Shown piece by piece: positions 1 to 7,841 of a DNA stretch of 64,000 bases (position 1 is its first letter; each line of letters opens with the position of its first letter). The position numbers and the translations under genes were made by a program. Source of the DNA: JAKAIY01 sp963809385 (GTDB lineage Bacteria; Chloroflexota; Ktedonobacteria; Ktedonobacterales; JADMIN01); assembly GCA_963809385.1 (NCBI GenBank), contig CAWEJL010000017.1, positions 62,001 to 126,000 of the forward strand, written 5' to 3'. Under the pieces are notes generated by a model, which worked only from the letters and a program-made list of their open reading frames with translations, was not told where the DNA came from and made no database searches.

Positions 1-122
1 GAGAAGACGCGGATATTGATTCCGCGACGTCCGCTCGTTAGACGCGCCGGACCCCAGCGTAGTCACCACACTACACTCTTGACGCGCGTCCCGTCCAGGC
101 TCTCGCTTGAGCCCAGGCGGCT

Positions 123-356
123 CTATGACCGCGTCGTCGTCACCTCATTGCCGCCGTCGGTGGCGTCTTCTCTGTCTGGCTGGTCAGCATCGACGACCTG
201 TGGTGAATCCGCATCCACGATTATCACATCGTCATCCTCGCCCCACACAGGGCTTACGGGCTGTGGATATTCTCGCAAGAACCGTCTCCCCACCCTCCAT
301 CCCAGACGCGCCAGACCGACGAAGAGGGCCAAATACCCAACTACCGTCACCACCAC
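123..356 (-). CDS. Small predicted membrane protein, second part
   Basis: This 77-residue frame begins with a hydrophobic helix of about 20 residues (MVVTVVGYLALFVGLARLG), then basic residues (RVGRRFLREY), then a strongly acidic tail. The helix followed by positive charges predicts a single-pass inner-membrane protein or the end of a longer one. The start codon is GTG inside a run of GTG codons and overlaps the end of the preceding frame. A one-base error there would fuse both into a protein of about 170 residues with two or three helices. I cannot name a family. Confidence 0.4.
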   Translation of the reverse strand: MVVTVVGYLALFVGLARLGWRVGRRFLREYPQPVSPVWGEDDDVIIVDADSPQVVDADQPDREDATDGGNEVTTTRS

Positions 357-646
357 CGCGATCCGACACCAACAGCGCCTAGTGGCTGTGACAGGAACGC
401 CCCCAGGAATCCGACCACGATGTAGCCCAGCGGAGCGAGCAGACAGGCGAACATGACCGCTAGCAGGCAGCCCAAATATCCGCCATGCGTTGGCCAGTCA
501 TATCCCGGTGGCGTCGCGCCCTCGTGTCGCGGGTCTTCCGAACCGCGCGCGGGATCCGCGACGCTCTCGCCATTCTCTGGAATGTCTGATTGAAGGGGTT
601 CGTCCGCCACGCTCGCCTCATTCTCGTTCTTATCGCCACGCCACAT
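347..646 (-). CDS. Small predicted membrane protein, first part or upstream partner
   Basis: I do not recognise this 99-residue protein. The N-terminal half is polar and acidic. From about residue 54 there is a long hydrophobic stretch rich in Gly, Leu and Ala that would make one or two membrane segments. The stop overlaps the start of the next minus-strand reading frame by about 10 bases. That frame continues with a second membrane helix and an Arg-rich cytoplasmic end. The two are either translationally coupled genes or one small membrane protein split by a frameshift near base 350. Function unknown. Confidence 0.45.
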   Translation of the reverse strand: MWRGDKNENEASVADEPLQSDIPENGESVADPARGSEDPRHEGATPPGYDWPTHGGYLGCLLAVMFACLLAPLGYIVVGFLGAFLSQPLGAVGVGSRWW

Positions 647-734
647 TCACGCGCGGGCGCAAACGCGCCTTTTCCTAGCATACCCTACCCATACCGGGTG
701 CGCCACACAACCGGGCGAGACCGCCACGCCGTGT

Positions 735-740
735 TACAAT
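735..740 (+). promoter_or_regulatory. Candidate -10 box for aroKB, leaderless or nearly so
   Basis: TACAAT lies 7 bases before the ATG at 748. Transcription would start about at that ATG, so the mRNA would carry little or no leader and no Shine-Dalgarno sequence; none is visible. No good -35 box was found. The upstream in-frame ATG at 739 overlaps the box, which favours 748 as the start. Confidence 0.4.
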
Positions 741-747
741 GCCCGCT

Positions 748-2433
748 ATGGAAACTCTGAACCCTCCGCCCGTCGCGCGCATCGTCATCACTGGCCCCTC
801 CGGCGCTGGCAAGACCACCGTTGGGGAGGCGCTCGCGCGCCTGCTTGACTGGTCATTTGTGGACCTCGACGACGACCATCGCCACCGGCGCTGGACGAAG
901 TGTCACCGCCATCTTCGCCGAGGAAGGCGAGGATGGCTGGCGTGCCCGCGAGACTGCGGCGCTGGCCATTGCCCTGCGCGTTGAGCGGGTGGTGATCGCC
1001 ACCGGCGCGGGCATCGTCGAGCGACCAGAGAACCTCGCTGTGGCCGCTGCGGCGCGCGCCTGGACTCTCTCGCTCGATGCGTCGCCTGAGACCACACATG
1101 ACCGCATACGACGCCCAGGCTGAGGCGCGCGGCCTGCTCCATCGGCGAACTCCGCCCGATGCTCGCCGGCCCTGATCCGCTCGACCGCATCCGCGCGCTC
1201 CACGAGCGCCGCGCGCCTCGCTACGCGCTCGCGGATGACGTCGTCAATGTGGACGGAGCCACCCCAAGCCATGTGGCCGCACGGGCGCTCGCTGGCCTCA
1301 TCGTGGCTGGGCGACTGGCGCCTGAGGGGGCTGAGACGCGCGCCTGCCATATCGCGGCAGGCGCGGGCTACGATGCGTTCACCGGCTGGGGTGCGCTGGC
1401 GGATCTCCCCGACCAGCTTACCGCGCTCAAGCTCCCCCTACGCCTCAGCATTGTCACCGACTCATCTGTGGGCACGCTCTACGCGGAGCCACTCACGCGG
1501 AGACTACGGCAAGCGGGCTTCGATCCGGCAACATTCACCGTCCCGGCAGGCGAGGCCAGTAAATCGCGCGCGTCGCTGGACACCATCCACGACTGGCTGG
1601 CGGAACGGCGCGCCGAGCGTGGCGAAGCGCTCCTCTCGCTGGGCGGCGGCGTCGTAGGCGATCTGGCGGGATTCGCCGCCGCCACCTGGCTACGCGGCGT
1701 GCCACTGATCCAGCTACCCACCTCACTGCTCGCTCAGGTGGACGCCTCCATCGGCGGCAAAGTGGCGATAGATCACCCACGCGGAAAGAACCTGATTGGC
1801 GCGTTCTACCAGCCGCGCCTCGTCGTCGCGGACACCGCGACCCTGCGCACCCTACCAGAACGCCAGCGCGTCGAAGGCTGGGCGGAGGTCATCAAGCACG
1901 GCGCCGCGCTCGATGCGAACTACTTCGCGGCCATCGAGCGCGACGCTGAGGCGCTGCTCGCCGTGCGCCCCGCCGAAACCACCGCCGCCATCGCGCGCTC
2001 AGTGGCCATCAAAGGCGCCATCACCGGCGGCGACGAACGTGAGCGCGAGGGCGGCCAGCGGGCGCTACTCAACTTCGGCCACACCCTTGGCCACGCCATC
2101 GAGACCGTGACCGGCTACAGCGCGTGGCTGCACGGCGAGGCTGTCAGCGCGGGGATGGTCTTCGCGGCGCGGCTGGGCGTCCGTCTTGGCATCACCCCGC
2201 CCGATGTGGCGGCCCACCTCGAGGCCCTTCTCGCCCGCTTCGGCCTGCCTACGCGCCTGGACGGTCTCAGCGCGCCCGCGCTGCTGCGCGCGACGCTCTG
2301 GGACAAAAAGGCGCGCGGCGGACAAGTCCGCTGGGTCCTTCTCACCACGCTCGGCGCCGCCACACTCGCCGGCCCCGCGCCGGAAGATTCGCTGCGCGAG
2401 ACGCTCGCCGAGCTTGGCGCGAGCGAGGGATAG
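748..2433 (+). CDS. aroKB: Bifunctional shikimate kinase / 3-dehydroquinate synthase (AroK-AroB fusion), kinase half frameshifted
   Basis: The protein would carry out two shikimate-pathway steps: phosphorylation of shikimate, and closure of DAHP to 3-dehydroquinate. The kinase part opens with a P-loop (GPSGAGKT, residues 16-23) and the VDLDDD acidic motif. Frame breaks follow near 877, 1110 and 1141, each resolved by skipping one base. The kinase tail (LRPMLAGPDPLDRIRAL, RAPRYALAD) runs in frame straight into an intact AroB of about 350 residues. The AroB part has GGGVVGDLAG, the PTSLLAQVDASIGGK substrate/NAD region and the metal ligands in EVIKHG, NFGHTLGH and LHGEAV. The AroB half alone is uninterrupted from 1159. 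aroQ follows 54 bases downstream. A fused kinase-synthase is known from Thermotoga and some other bacteria. Confidence 0.88.
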
Positions 2434-2487
2434 TCAAGCCCTAACACCCGGCGGCGCGTCATAGACCTATTATGAGGAGAAGCCCCC

Positions 2488-2952
2488 ATGCCAGAGCCTG
2501 ATGGCGCCGCGCGAGCGCGCATTCTCGTTGTGAGCGGCCCCAATCTCAACACACTGGGCCAACGGGAGCCACACCTCTACGGAAGCGTGAAACTTGACGA
2601 GATCAACCAGCGCGTAACAGCCCGCGCCGCTGAGCTAGACGCCGACACACGCTGCTTTCAGTCAAATCACGAGGGAGCGCTGATTGATTTTCTGCAAGCC
2701 GAGGCGCCTGGCGCGCATGGCCTCATCATCAACCCTGGCGGCTTGACCCACACCAGCGTCAGCCTGCGCGATGCGGTCGCAGGGAGTGGACTGCCTACGA
2801 TCGAGGTCCATCTTTCCAACATCTACGCGCGTGAGCCATTCCGCCACACATCGCTGCTGGCCCCCATCTGTCGCGGGCAGATTACCGGCCTTGGCTGGCG
2901 CGGCTACTTGCTCGCGCTGGAGGCGTTGCTCGCCGCGCTACGTGAATCTTAG
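2488..2952 (+). CDS. aroQ: 3-dehydroquinate dehydratase, type II
   Basis: This converts 3-dehydroquinate to 3-dehydroshikimate, the step after AroB. At 154 residues it has the usual length of the dodecameric type II enzyme. The family signature is complete: GPNLNTLGQREPHLYG with the catalytic Tyr, FQSNHEG, INPGGLTHTSVSLRDA, and EVHLSNIYAREPFRH with the catalytic His. A GAGGAG Shine-Dalgarno sequence sits 9 bases before the ATG. It follows aroKB on the same strand, so both probably share a transcript. The 288 bases after it, up to efp, hold no gene that I can see. Confidence 0.96.
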   Translation: MPEPDGAARARILVVSGPNLNTLGQREPHLYGSVKLDEINQRVTARAAELDADTRCFQSNHEGALIDFLQAEAPGAHGLIINPGGLTHTSVSLRDAVAGSGLPTIEVHLSNIYAREPFRHTSLLAPICRGQITGLGWRGYLLALEALLAALRES

Positions 2953-3240
2953 GCCAGAATGCCGCGCGCGCGTTGAAACCGCATGATATGATAGTCTGAG
3001 TGTCCAGCGTTCTCCATCATGCCGCAGGTAATGACGTGGAAAGCGCTTTCACCAAACGGGCGGTGGCGCGCCACACGCGATATGGCGCGCGTCTCGCGTA
3101 GAGCATGACGACCTTCACACAGCAGAATTGAATTTCATCAGGCGGCGCGCCGGATCGCTTTCGCCGGTTGGCTGGAGGGCGGCCCGGGCGCTATACGCGC
3201 ATCCCCAGATAGGGCAGGCGCGGGAGAGGATTGTACACGC

Positions 3241-3798
3241 ATGATTTCCACGGGTGACCTCAAAAAGGGCATCTCCATCGAGTTGGAGGGCCAGCTCTTC
3301 CAGATCGTGGACTGGTCGCATATCAAAATGGGGCGTGGCGGCGCGATTGTCCGCATGAAGCTCCGCAATCTGCGTACGGGCGCCAACGTCGAGCGAACGG
3401 TGGACGCCGGCGAGCGCTTCCCCCGCGCTTTCCTCGATCACCGTCCCGTGCAGTATTCCTACAACGACGGCGACACGTACTACTTCATGGACAATGAGAC
3501 GTTTGAGACGTTTCCCATCACCGCCGATCTCCTCGGCGACGCCCGCTTCTACCTGCAAGATGGTATGCAGCTGGAAGTTATCAGCTACAATGATGAAGCG
3601 CTCAGCGTTGCGTTGCCGACGACGGTTGAACTCGAAGTCACCTACACCGAGCCTGGGTTCAAAGGCGACACCGCCACCGGCGGCACCAAGCCAGCGACCT
3701 TGGAGAACGGCGTCACCGTTCAGGTACCGCTATTCATCACCATCGGCGACCGCATCCGCGTCAAGACTGATGGCGGGGCATACGTCGAGCGCGTATAG
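3241..3798 (+). CDS. efp: Translation elongation factor P
   Basis: EF-P enters the ribosomal E site and relieves stalling at polyproline stretches. The 185 residues cover the KOW-like domain I, the central OB domain and the C-terminal OB domain (VPLFITIGDRIRVKT, YVERV end). The loop that is modified in many bacteria reads KMGRGGAIV here, so Arg stands where E. coli has Lys34. Thermus EF-P has a similar GRGGA loop, as I recall it. Arg is the rhamnosylated residue in some Proteobacteria, but no modification enzyme is in the window. It leads a compact same-strand run with the accB-like gene, xseA and xseB. Confidence 0.96.
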   Translation: MISTGDLKKGISIELEGQLFQIVDWSHIKMGRGGAIVRMKLRNLRTGANVERTVDAGERFPRAFLDHRPVQYSYNDGDTYYFMDNETFETFPITADLLGDARFYLQDGMQLEVISYNDEALSVALPTTVELEVTYTEPGFKGDTATGGTKPATLENGVTVQVPLFITIGDRIRVKTDGGAYVERV

Positions 3799-3833
3799 AC
3801 GGCGTTGACTGCTCCCCTGTGAGGAGGGCCATC

Positions 3834-4337
3834 ATGGCGCGTGAGAAGACCGAGCAACCCGGCGACGCGGCGTCCGACACGCCACGCGCCTCCCTAAGCG
3901 TTGCGGAGCTACGCCAGCTCATCACCCTGATGAATGGCAGCGATATCGAGGAGATTGGTATCGAGGAGGCTTCCTCTGGGCTGCGGCTCTCCCTCCGCAA
4001 GCCAGCCCCTCTCGCCGCAGTCGCGTCCTCCGCTGACGACGACACCCTTGAATACTTCATCGCTGATGGAGCGGGAGCGGAGACGCCTTCCACCACGGTT
4101 GAGGTCACATCGCCACTGGTAGGCCTGTTTCACCCTGGCATGAAACCTGGCGCCCGACCACTCTGCGCGATGGGCGATGTCGTGCGCGAAGGCCAGGTAG
4201 TCTGCGCGGTGGAGGCGCTCAACGTCTTCAACGAGGTTGAGGCCCCAGCCGCCGGACGTATCCTGGCCATCTACGTCACCGACGGTCAGCCGGTTGAGTA
4301 TGGCCAGCCACTGCTCGCTATCGAGCCACAGGGCTAG
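3834..4337 (+). CDS. accB: AccB-like biotin/lipoyl-attachment protein lacking the biotinyl lysine
   Basis: The overall build is that of the biotin carboxyl carrier protein of acetyl-CoA carboxylase. A helical N-terminal part (LSVAELRQLITLMNGSDIEEI) and a Pro/Ala linker lead to a C-terminal biotinyl domain (TSPLVGLFHPG to QPVEYGQPLLAIEPQG). The attachment site reads VEALNVFNEVEAP instead of the usual EAMKM-type motif. Asn (AAC) replaces the Lys that carries biotin, and Met is also changed (CTC), so one sequencing error cannot explain it. accC, a common neighbour, is absent. Start chosen at the ATG 6 bases after GAGGAGG; the GTG at 3819 is less likely. It may be a regulatory or structural paralogue, comparable to plant BADC proteins. 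Confidence 0.82.
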   Translation: MAREKTEQPGDAASDTPRASLSVAELRQLITLMNGSDIEEIGIEEASSGLRLSLRKPAPLAAVASSADDDTLEYFIADGAGAETPSTTVEVTSPLVGLFHPGMKPGARPLCAMGDVVREGQVVCAVEALNVFNEVEAPAAGRILAIYVTDGQPVEYGQPLLAIEPQG

Positions 4338-4344
4338 GCCGCGG

Positions 4345-5634
4345 ATGACGCCGATGCGTATTGTCGAGGTTGGATGGCTCGCCCGCTATATTAAAGACCT
4401 GCTCGCTGAGGATTACACGCTCCAGGATGTCTGGGTACAGGGTGAAATCAGCGGCTTCAAGCAGGCGGCGTCAGGTCACCGCTACTTCACGCTGAAAGAT
4501 AGCTCCGCCGCGATTCGCTGCGCGCTCTTCGCCAGCTACCGCGTCCCGCCGCTGCGTGATGGCATGGCGGCTATCGTCCACGGTCGCATGGGCCTATGGG
4601 AGCAGCGCGGCGACATTCAATTCTATGTGGACGATGTGCGCGACGCGGGCGAGGGGCTCCTCAACCTGCGCTTCGAAGCGCTCAAAGCACGTCTGGAAGC
4701 AGAGGGACTGTTCGCGCCGGAGCGCAAGCGCCCGCTGCCGGAGCGCGTTCACACCGTCGGCGTCGTGACCTCGCTCCAGGCCGCCGCCCTGCGCGACATC
4801 CTGCGCACGCTCCGGCTGCGCTGCCCGCTCGTGGAGGTCATTGTCGCGCCAACGTTGGTACAGGGCGATGGCGCGGCCAGCCAGATCGCCGCCGCGATTG
4901 ACCTGCTCAGCGCGCACGGCCAGGCGGATGTTATCGTCGTCGCGCGCGGCGGTGGCGCCATCGAAGAATTGTGGGCCTTCAACGAAGAGCCCGTGGCGCG
5001 CGCCATTGTCCGCTCGCGCGTGCCCGTCATAACGGGCGTGGGTCACGAGACTGACTTTACCATCGCTGACTTTGTCGCCGACGCCCGCGCCTCCACCCCG
5101 ACCGCCGCCGCCATCGCCGCCGTCCCAGACGCCGCCCAGTGGCGCGTGGAAATTGAGGCTGCCGCCCTACGACTCGATGACGCAATAGAATCACATATCG
5201 CGGGGCAAGCCGATAATCTCCAGATGGCTCAGCGGCGGCTCGACCGCGCCAGCCCCGTTCGTTCCATCGAAGCGGCGCGCCAGCGCGTGGACGAGACCGT
5301 CGAGGCCCTGACACTGCGCGCCAGCCACGTACTCGCCTTGCGCGCGGCGTCTCTCCGTTCCAGCGCGCTGCGACTACACACCCTCAGCCCGTTGCTCACT
5401 ATCGCGCGCGGCTATGCCATCGTGCGGCGCGAGACGGATGGAGCCCTGGTCACCAGCGTCGCGCAGGTCACGGCTGGAGACGGACTGAGCATCCACCTCA
5501 CCGATGGACGCATCGCCGCGATCGCCGGGCCGCGCCTGCCCGACGCGCCGGACGGCGCGCCGGACGCCGAAGCCTCTCTGGCATCCCAACCCGCGCGCGC
5601 GGGTCAGCGAGAAGGAAAGCGAGAAGCGTCATGA
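4345..5634 (+). CDS. xseA: Exodeoxyribonuclease VII large subunit
   Basis: The catalytic subunit of exonuclease VII, which degrades single-stranded DNA with XseB. An N-terminal OB-fold is visible (VWVQGEISGFKQAASGHRYF, then IRCALF). The catalytic domain follows with TSLQAAALRDILRTL, VVARGGGAIEELWAFN, ITGVGHETDFTIADFVAD and ASTPTAAA. A long helical region and a C-terminal LTIARGYAIVRR-like segment finish the protein. About 429 residues is normal. It begins 7 bases after the accB-like stop and overlaps xseB by 4 bases (ATGA), so the two subunits are translationally coupled. An ATG at 4354 is an alternative start. Confidence 0.96.
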   Translation: MTPMRIVEVGWLARYIKDLLAEDYTLQDVWVQGEISGFKQAASGHRYFTLKDSSAAIRCALFASYRVPPLRDGMAAIVHGRMGLWEQRGDIQFYVDDVRDAGEGLLNLRFEALKARLEAEGLFAPERKRPLPERVHTVGVVTSLQAAALRDILRTLRLRCPLVEVIVAPTLVQGDGAASQIAAAIDLLSAHGQADVIVVARGGGAIEELWAFNEEPVARAIVRSRVPVITGVGHETDFTIADFVADARASTPTAAAIAAVPDAAQWRVEIEAAALRLDDAIESHIAGQADNLQMAQRRLDRASPVRSIEAARQRVDETVEALTLRASHVLALRAASLRSSALRLHTLSPLLTIARGYAIVRRETDGALVTSVAQVTAGDGLSIHLTDGRIAAIAGPRLPDAPDGAPDAEASLASQPARAGQREGKREAS

Positions 5635-5945
5635 GACAGACAGCTGATGAAGGCAAGCGGCGCGGCAAACATGTGTCATCGGACACACCCGACGAGCGCC
5701 CATTCGAGGAGCAACTCGATGAGCTGGACACCATCGTCGCGACACTCGAAGAGGGCAAACTCCCGCTCGATGAGGCGCTGACACTCTACGAGCGTGGCAT
5801 GCGCCTGGCGCAATCCTGCCAGCGGCGTCTCGATGACGCCGAGCTTCGTGTGAGCCGTCTGCGCGCCGCGGGAGATCCATCGGAGAGCAGTGCGACCGGC
5901 GACGGAGCGTTTATCCTTGAAGCCATCGAGATTGATGGCGTCTAA
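5631..5945 (+). CDS. xseB: Exodeoxyribonuclease VII small subunit
   Basis: XseB binds several copies per XseA and is needed for exonuclease VII activity. The core FEEQLDELDTIVATLEEGKL and LDEALTLYERGMRLAQSCQRRLDDAE is the family signature, an amphipathic helical hairpin. The 104-residue protein has a short acidic C-terminal tail. Its ATG overlaps the xseA stop in ATGA. The following gene begins close behind or overlaps, so efp to the DUF212 gene looks like one operon. Confidence 0.95.
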   Translation: MRQTADEGKRRGKHVSSDTPDERPFEEQLDELDTIVATLEEGKLPLDEALTLYERGMRLAQSCQRRLDDAELRVSRLRAAGDPSESSATGDGAFILEAIEIDGV

Positions 5946-5991
5946 TGCTTTGGTACTGCTAGAGCTGGCAGAGACAATACGGGTAGTGATG

Positions 5992-6438
5992 ATGAATGCG
6001 CAACTGGCTGCGTTAGCCGCCAATCGTGAACTATGGGCTGCCATATCTGGCTGGCTCATCGCTCAAGCGATCAAGACACTGCTGACATTGCGAAAAGAGC
6101 GGAAGTTCAACCTCGGCCATCTCGTAGCCTCGGGCGGTATGCCCAGTTCCCACTCAGCGCTTGTCACAGGCCTCGCCACCGCCGTCGCCCGTATCGATGG
6201 TCTCAACTCGTCGGTCTTCGCCTTGTCCGCTGTCTTCGCGGGCGTGGTGATGTACGACGCGGCTGGGGTCAGGCTGGCCGTTAGCCGGCAGGCGCGCATC
6301 CTCAACATGATGCTCGACGACGTATTCCACGATCGCGGCCTGCGTGAAGAGCGCCTGCGCGAGCTAATTGGCCACACCCCAATTCAAGTCATTACAGGCG
6401 CGTTCATCGGTATTGTGATGGGTATTCTGCTCACTTGA
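5992..6438 (+). CDS. Divergent PAP2-family (DUF212) membrane protein
   Basis: The protein resembles the DUF212 / acid phosphatase-related family. Diagnostic parts are WLIAQAIKTLLTLRKERKFN, the GGMPSSHSALVTGLATAV motif with the conserved SSHS, and YDAAGVRLAVSRQARILN with HTPIQVITGAFIGIVMG near the end. Four hydrophobic segments predict an inner-membrane protein. Family members are related to phosphatases, but the substrate is unknown. Start is uncertain: 5992 or 5989 fits family length, while 5935 would overlap the end of xseB. It is the last gene of the xse cluster. Confidence 0.85.
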   Translation: MNAQLAALAANRELWAAISGWLIAQAIKTLLTLRKERKFNLGHLVASGGMPSSHSALVTGLATAVARIDGLNSSVFALSAVFAGVVMYDAAGVRLAVSRQARILNMMLDDVFHDRGLREERLRELIGHTPIQVITGAFIGIVMGILLT

Positions 6439-6611
6439 TCCGTTGCTCCTTTGCCCAATCCACCGCTCACCGCTCCTCTGTACCATGGTCCTACCCAACG
6501 CTCCAATGTCTTGTGTGACACGTCACACCCTGCTAGAGTCAGCCCCGTGCCCTCTCGGGCGCACTGACGCGCTCCGGACGAGCGCCGCCAGTCAAATAGA
6601 GAGAGGATGCG

Positions 6612-6956
6612 ATGGGTCTGGGGAAAACGTATTGGGACCGATCGAACCCCAACCGCGACGAGGAAAATTCGTCCTACGTCGCCACGCTCGAGCGCTATCA
6701 GAAGCCACTGCCGCCGCTCGACACCCAAGACACGCGCGACATGCCCGCGCGCCACGGCAGAAACAATGACCAGGAGCTGGACGAATTCCTGGAGTTCTTC
6801 ACCTCTACCCGGCCTGACCTGGCGCCCCCGCGTGCGCCACAACCCCGGTCAACTCGCGATCAGAGCCGCCTGGCCCGCGCCACCGAGCGCGTAGGCCGCC
6901 TGGCGACCGCCCGTCCTGAGGTTCGCGTACCACGGCTGCCCTGGCGCCGACAGTAG
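6612..6956 (+). CDS. Hypothetical hydrophilic protein
   Basis: I do not recognise this 114-residue protein. It is rich in Arg, Pro, Asp and Glu, has no membrane segment and no Cys, and is probably largely disordered. A GAGAGG sequence 6 bases upstream supports the ATG at 6612. It ends 10 bases before the LysM hydrolase and is likely co-transcribed with it. The Pro/Arg-rich tail may be a cytoplasmic linker. No function can be assigned. Confidence 0.6.
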   Translation: MGLGKTYWDRSNPNRDEENSSYVATLERYQKPLPPLDTQDTRDMPARHGRNNDQELDEFLEFFTSTRPDLAPPRAPQPRSTRDQSRLARATERVGRLATARPEVRVPRLPWRRQ

Positions 6957-6966
6957 CGCGACCGAG

Positions 6967-7776
6967 ATGGCTGGCGATTCAGTAGAAGCTGCTGAAGAGC
7001 CACGCGAGCGCAGGCTGAAGCTGCCGCCGGTATGGGTCCTCACGAACCTCGCGATTGTCGTAGCGTTGTTAATCGGCTTTGCGCCGCAGATCATGACCGC
7101 CAGCGCCGAGGCGGGCTGTACATGGTACACCGTTCGCTCTGGCGACACGCTCTGGAAGATTAGTAATCACTACGGCAAGACCATCAACGGAATCGCCGCC
7201 GCCAACCACATCCAGAACATCAACCTGATCTATGTGGACCAGCGGCTGTGCATCCCCATGACGCCGATCGCGAGTTCCGCGAGTACCTATAAGCCCACGA
7301 CCTCGCGGCCGCCTGCGACGAATGCGCCTGGCAACGTAAAGGCGTTCATCGCGTTTACCTTGCCCTACGCCAAGCAGGCCAGCAAGCAGACCGGATGGCC
7401 CGTCAGCATGATCCTGGGGCAGTGGGGCCTCGAGACCGGTTGGCGCGTCAAGACCTTCACCGGGTACAACTGGGGCAACTGCGGCGCCATGCCCGGCAAG
7501 CCAACGGTCGGTGGCACCAGCGCGCCTGGCTCGCCCGCCGCGTTCGCCTACGCCTACTCACCTGCCCAGGGTGTCGCCGAGTATGTGCATGTCGCCCATC
7601 TTAGCTACTACTCCGCTGTGGCGCGTGCAGGGCGAAGCAGCGGCGCCAACGCCGCCGCAAGCGCCCTTGGCCGTTCACCATGGGACTGGGGGCACTACAC
7701 GAACCGTGGGTCGCCCGGATCGTCCATAATCGCGATTATGCAACGGTACAACCTTTACTGGTACGACACGCACTAG
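6967..7776 (+). CDS. LysM-containing N-acetylglucosaminidase-like cell-wall hydrolase
   Basis: A secreted or membrane-tethered peptidoglycan hydrolase. Residues about 22-44 are a membrane segment (TNLAIVVALLIGFAPQIM). A LysM domain follows (YTVRSGDTLWKISNHYGKT to YVDQRLCIP, about 53-98) for glycan binding. A Ser/Thr/Pro linker leads to a glucosaminidase-like domain from about 120. This contains GQWGLETGW with the probable catalytic Glu, NWGNCGAMPG and an aromatic end (RYNLYWYDTH). At 269 residues it is complete. It is the second gene of a two-gene unit and ends just before a strong hairpin. Confidence 0.87.
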   Translation: MAGDSVEAAEEPRERRLKLPPVWVLTNLAIVVALLIGFAPQIMTASAEAGCTWYTVRSGDTLWKISNHYGKTINGIAAANHIQNINLIYVDQRLCIPMTPIASSASTYKPTTSRPPATNAPGNVKAFIAFTLPYAKQASKQTGWPVSMILGQWGLETGWRVKTFTGYNWGNCGAMPGKPTVGGTSAPGSPAAFAYAYSPAQGVAEYVHVAHLSYYSAVARAGRSSGANAAASALGRSPWDWGHYTNRGSPGSSIIAIMQRYNLYWYDTH

Positions 7777-7784
7777 GACACAAC

Positions 7785-7825
7785 TCAATCCGTGCGTGTA
7801 GGGAAATCCTACACGCACGGGTTGA
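7785..7825. terminator. Bidirectional hairpin between convergent genes
   Basis: An inverted repeat of 18 bases with a single mismatch and a 5-base loop (arms 7785-7802 and 7808-7825). It lies between the end of the LysM gene on the plus strand and the end of serS on the minus strand. It should stop transcription from both sides, although no long T-run follows. Confidence 0.7.
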
Positions 7826-7841
7826 TCGCCGCCGGAGGACG

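Noticed and set aside
16..456. Plus-strand open frame at the left edge
   Set aside because: It is Arg/Pro/Ser-rich without any recognisable element and lies opposite frames with clear membrane helices.
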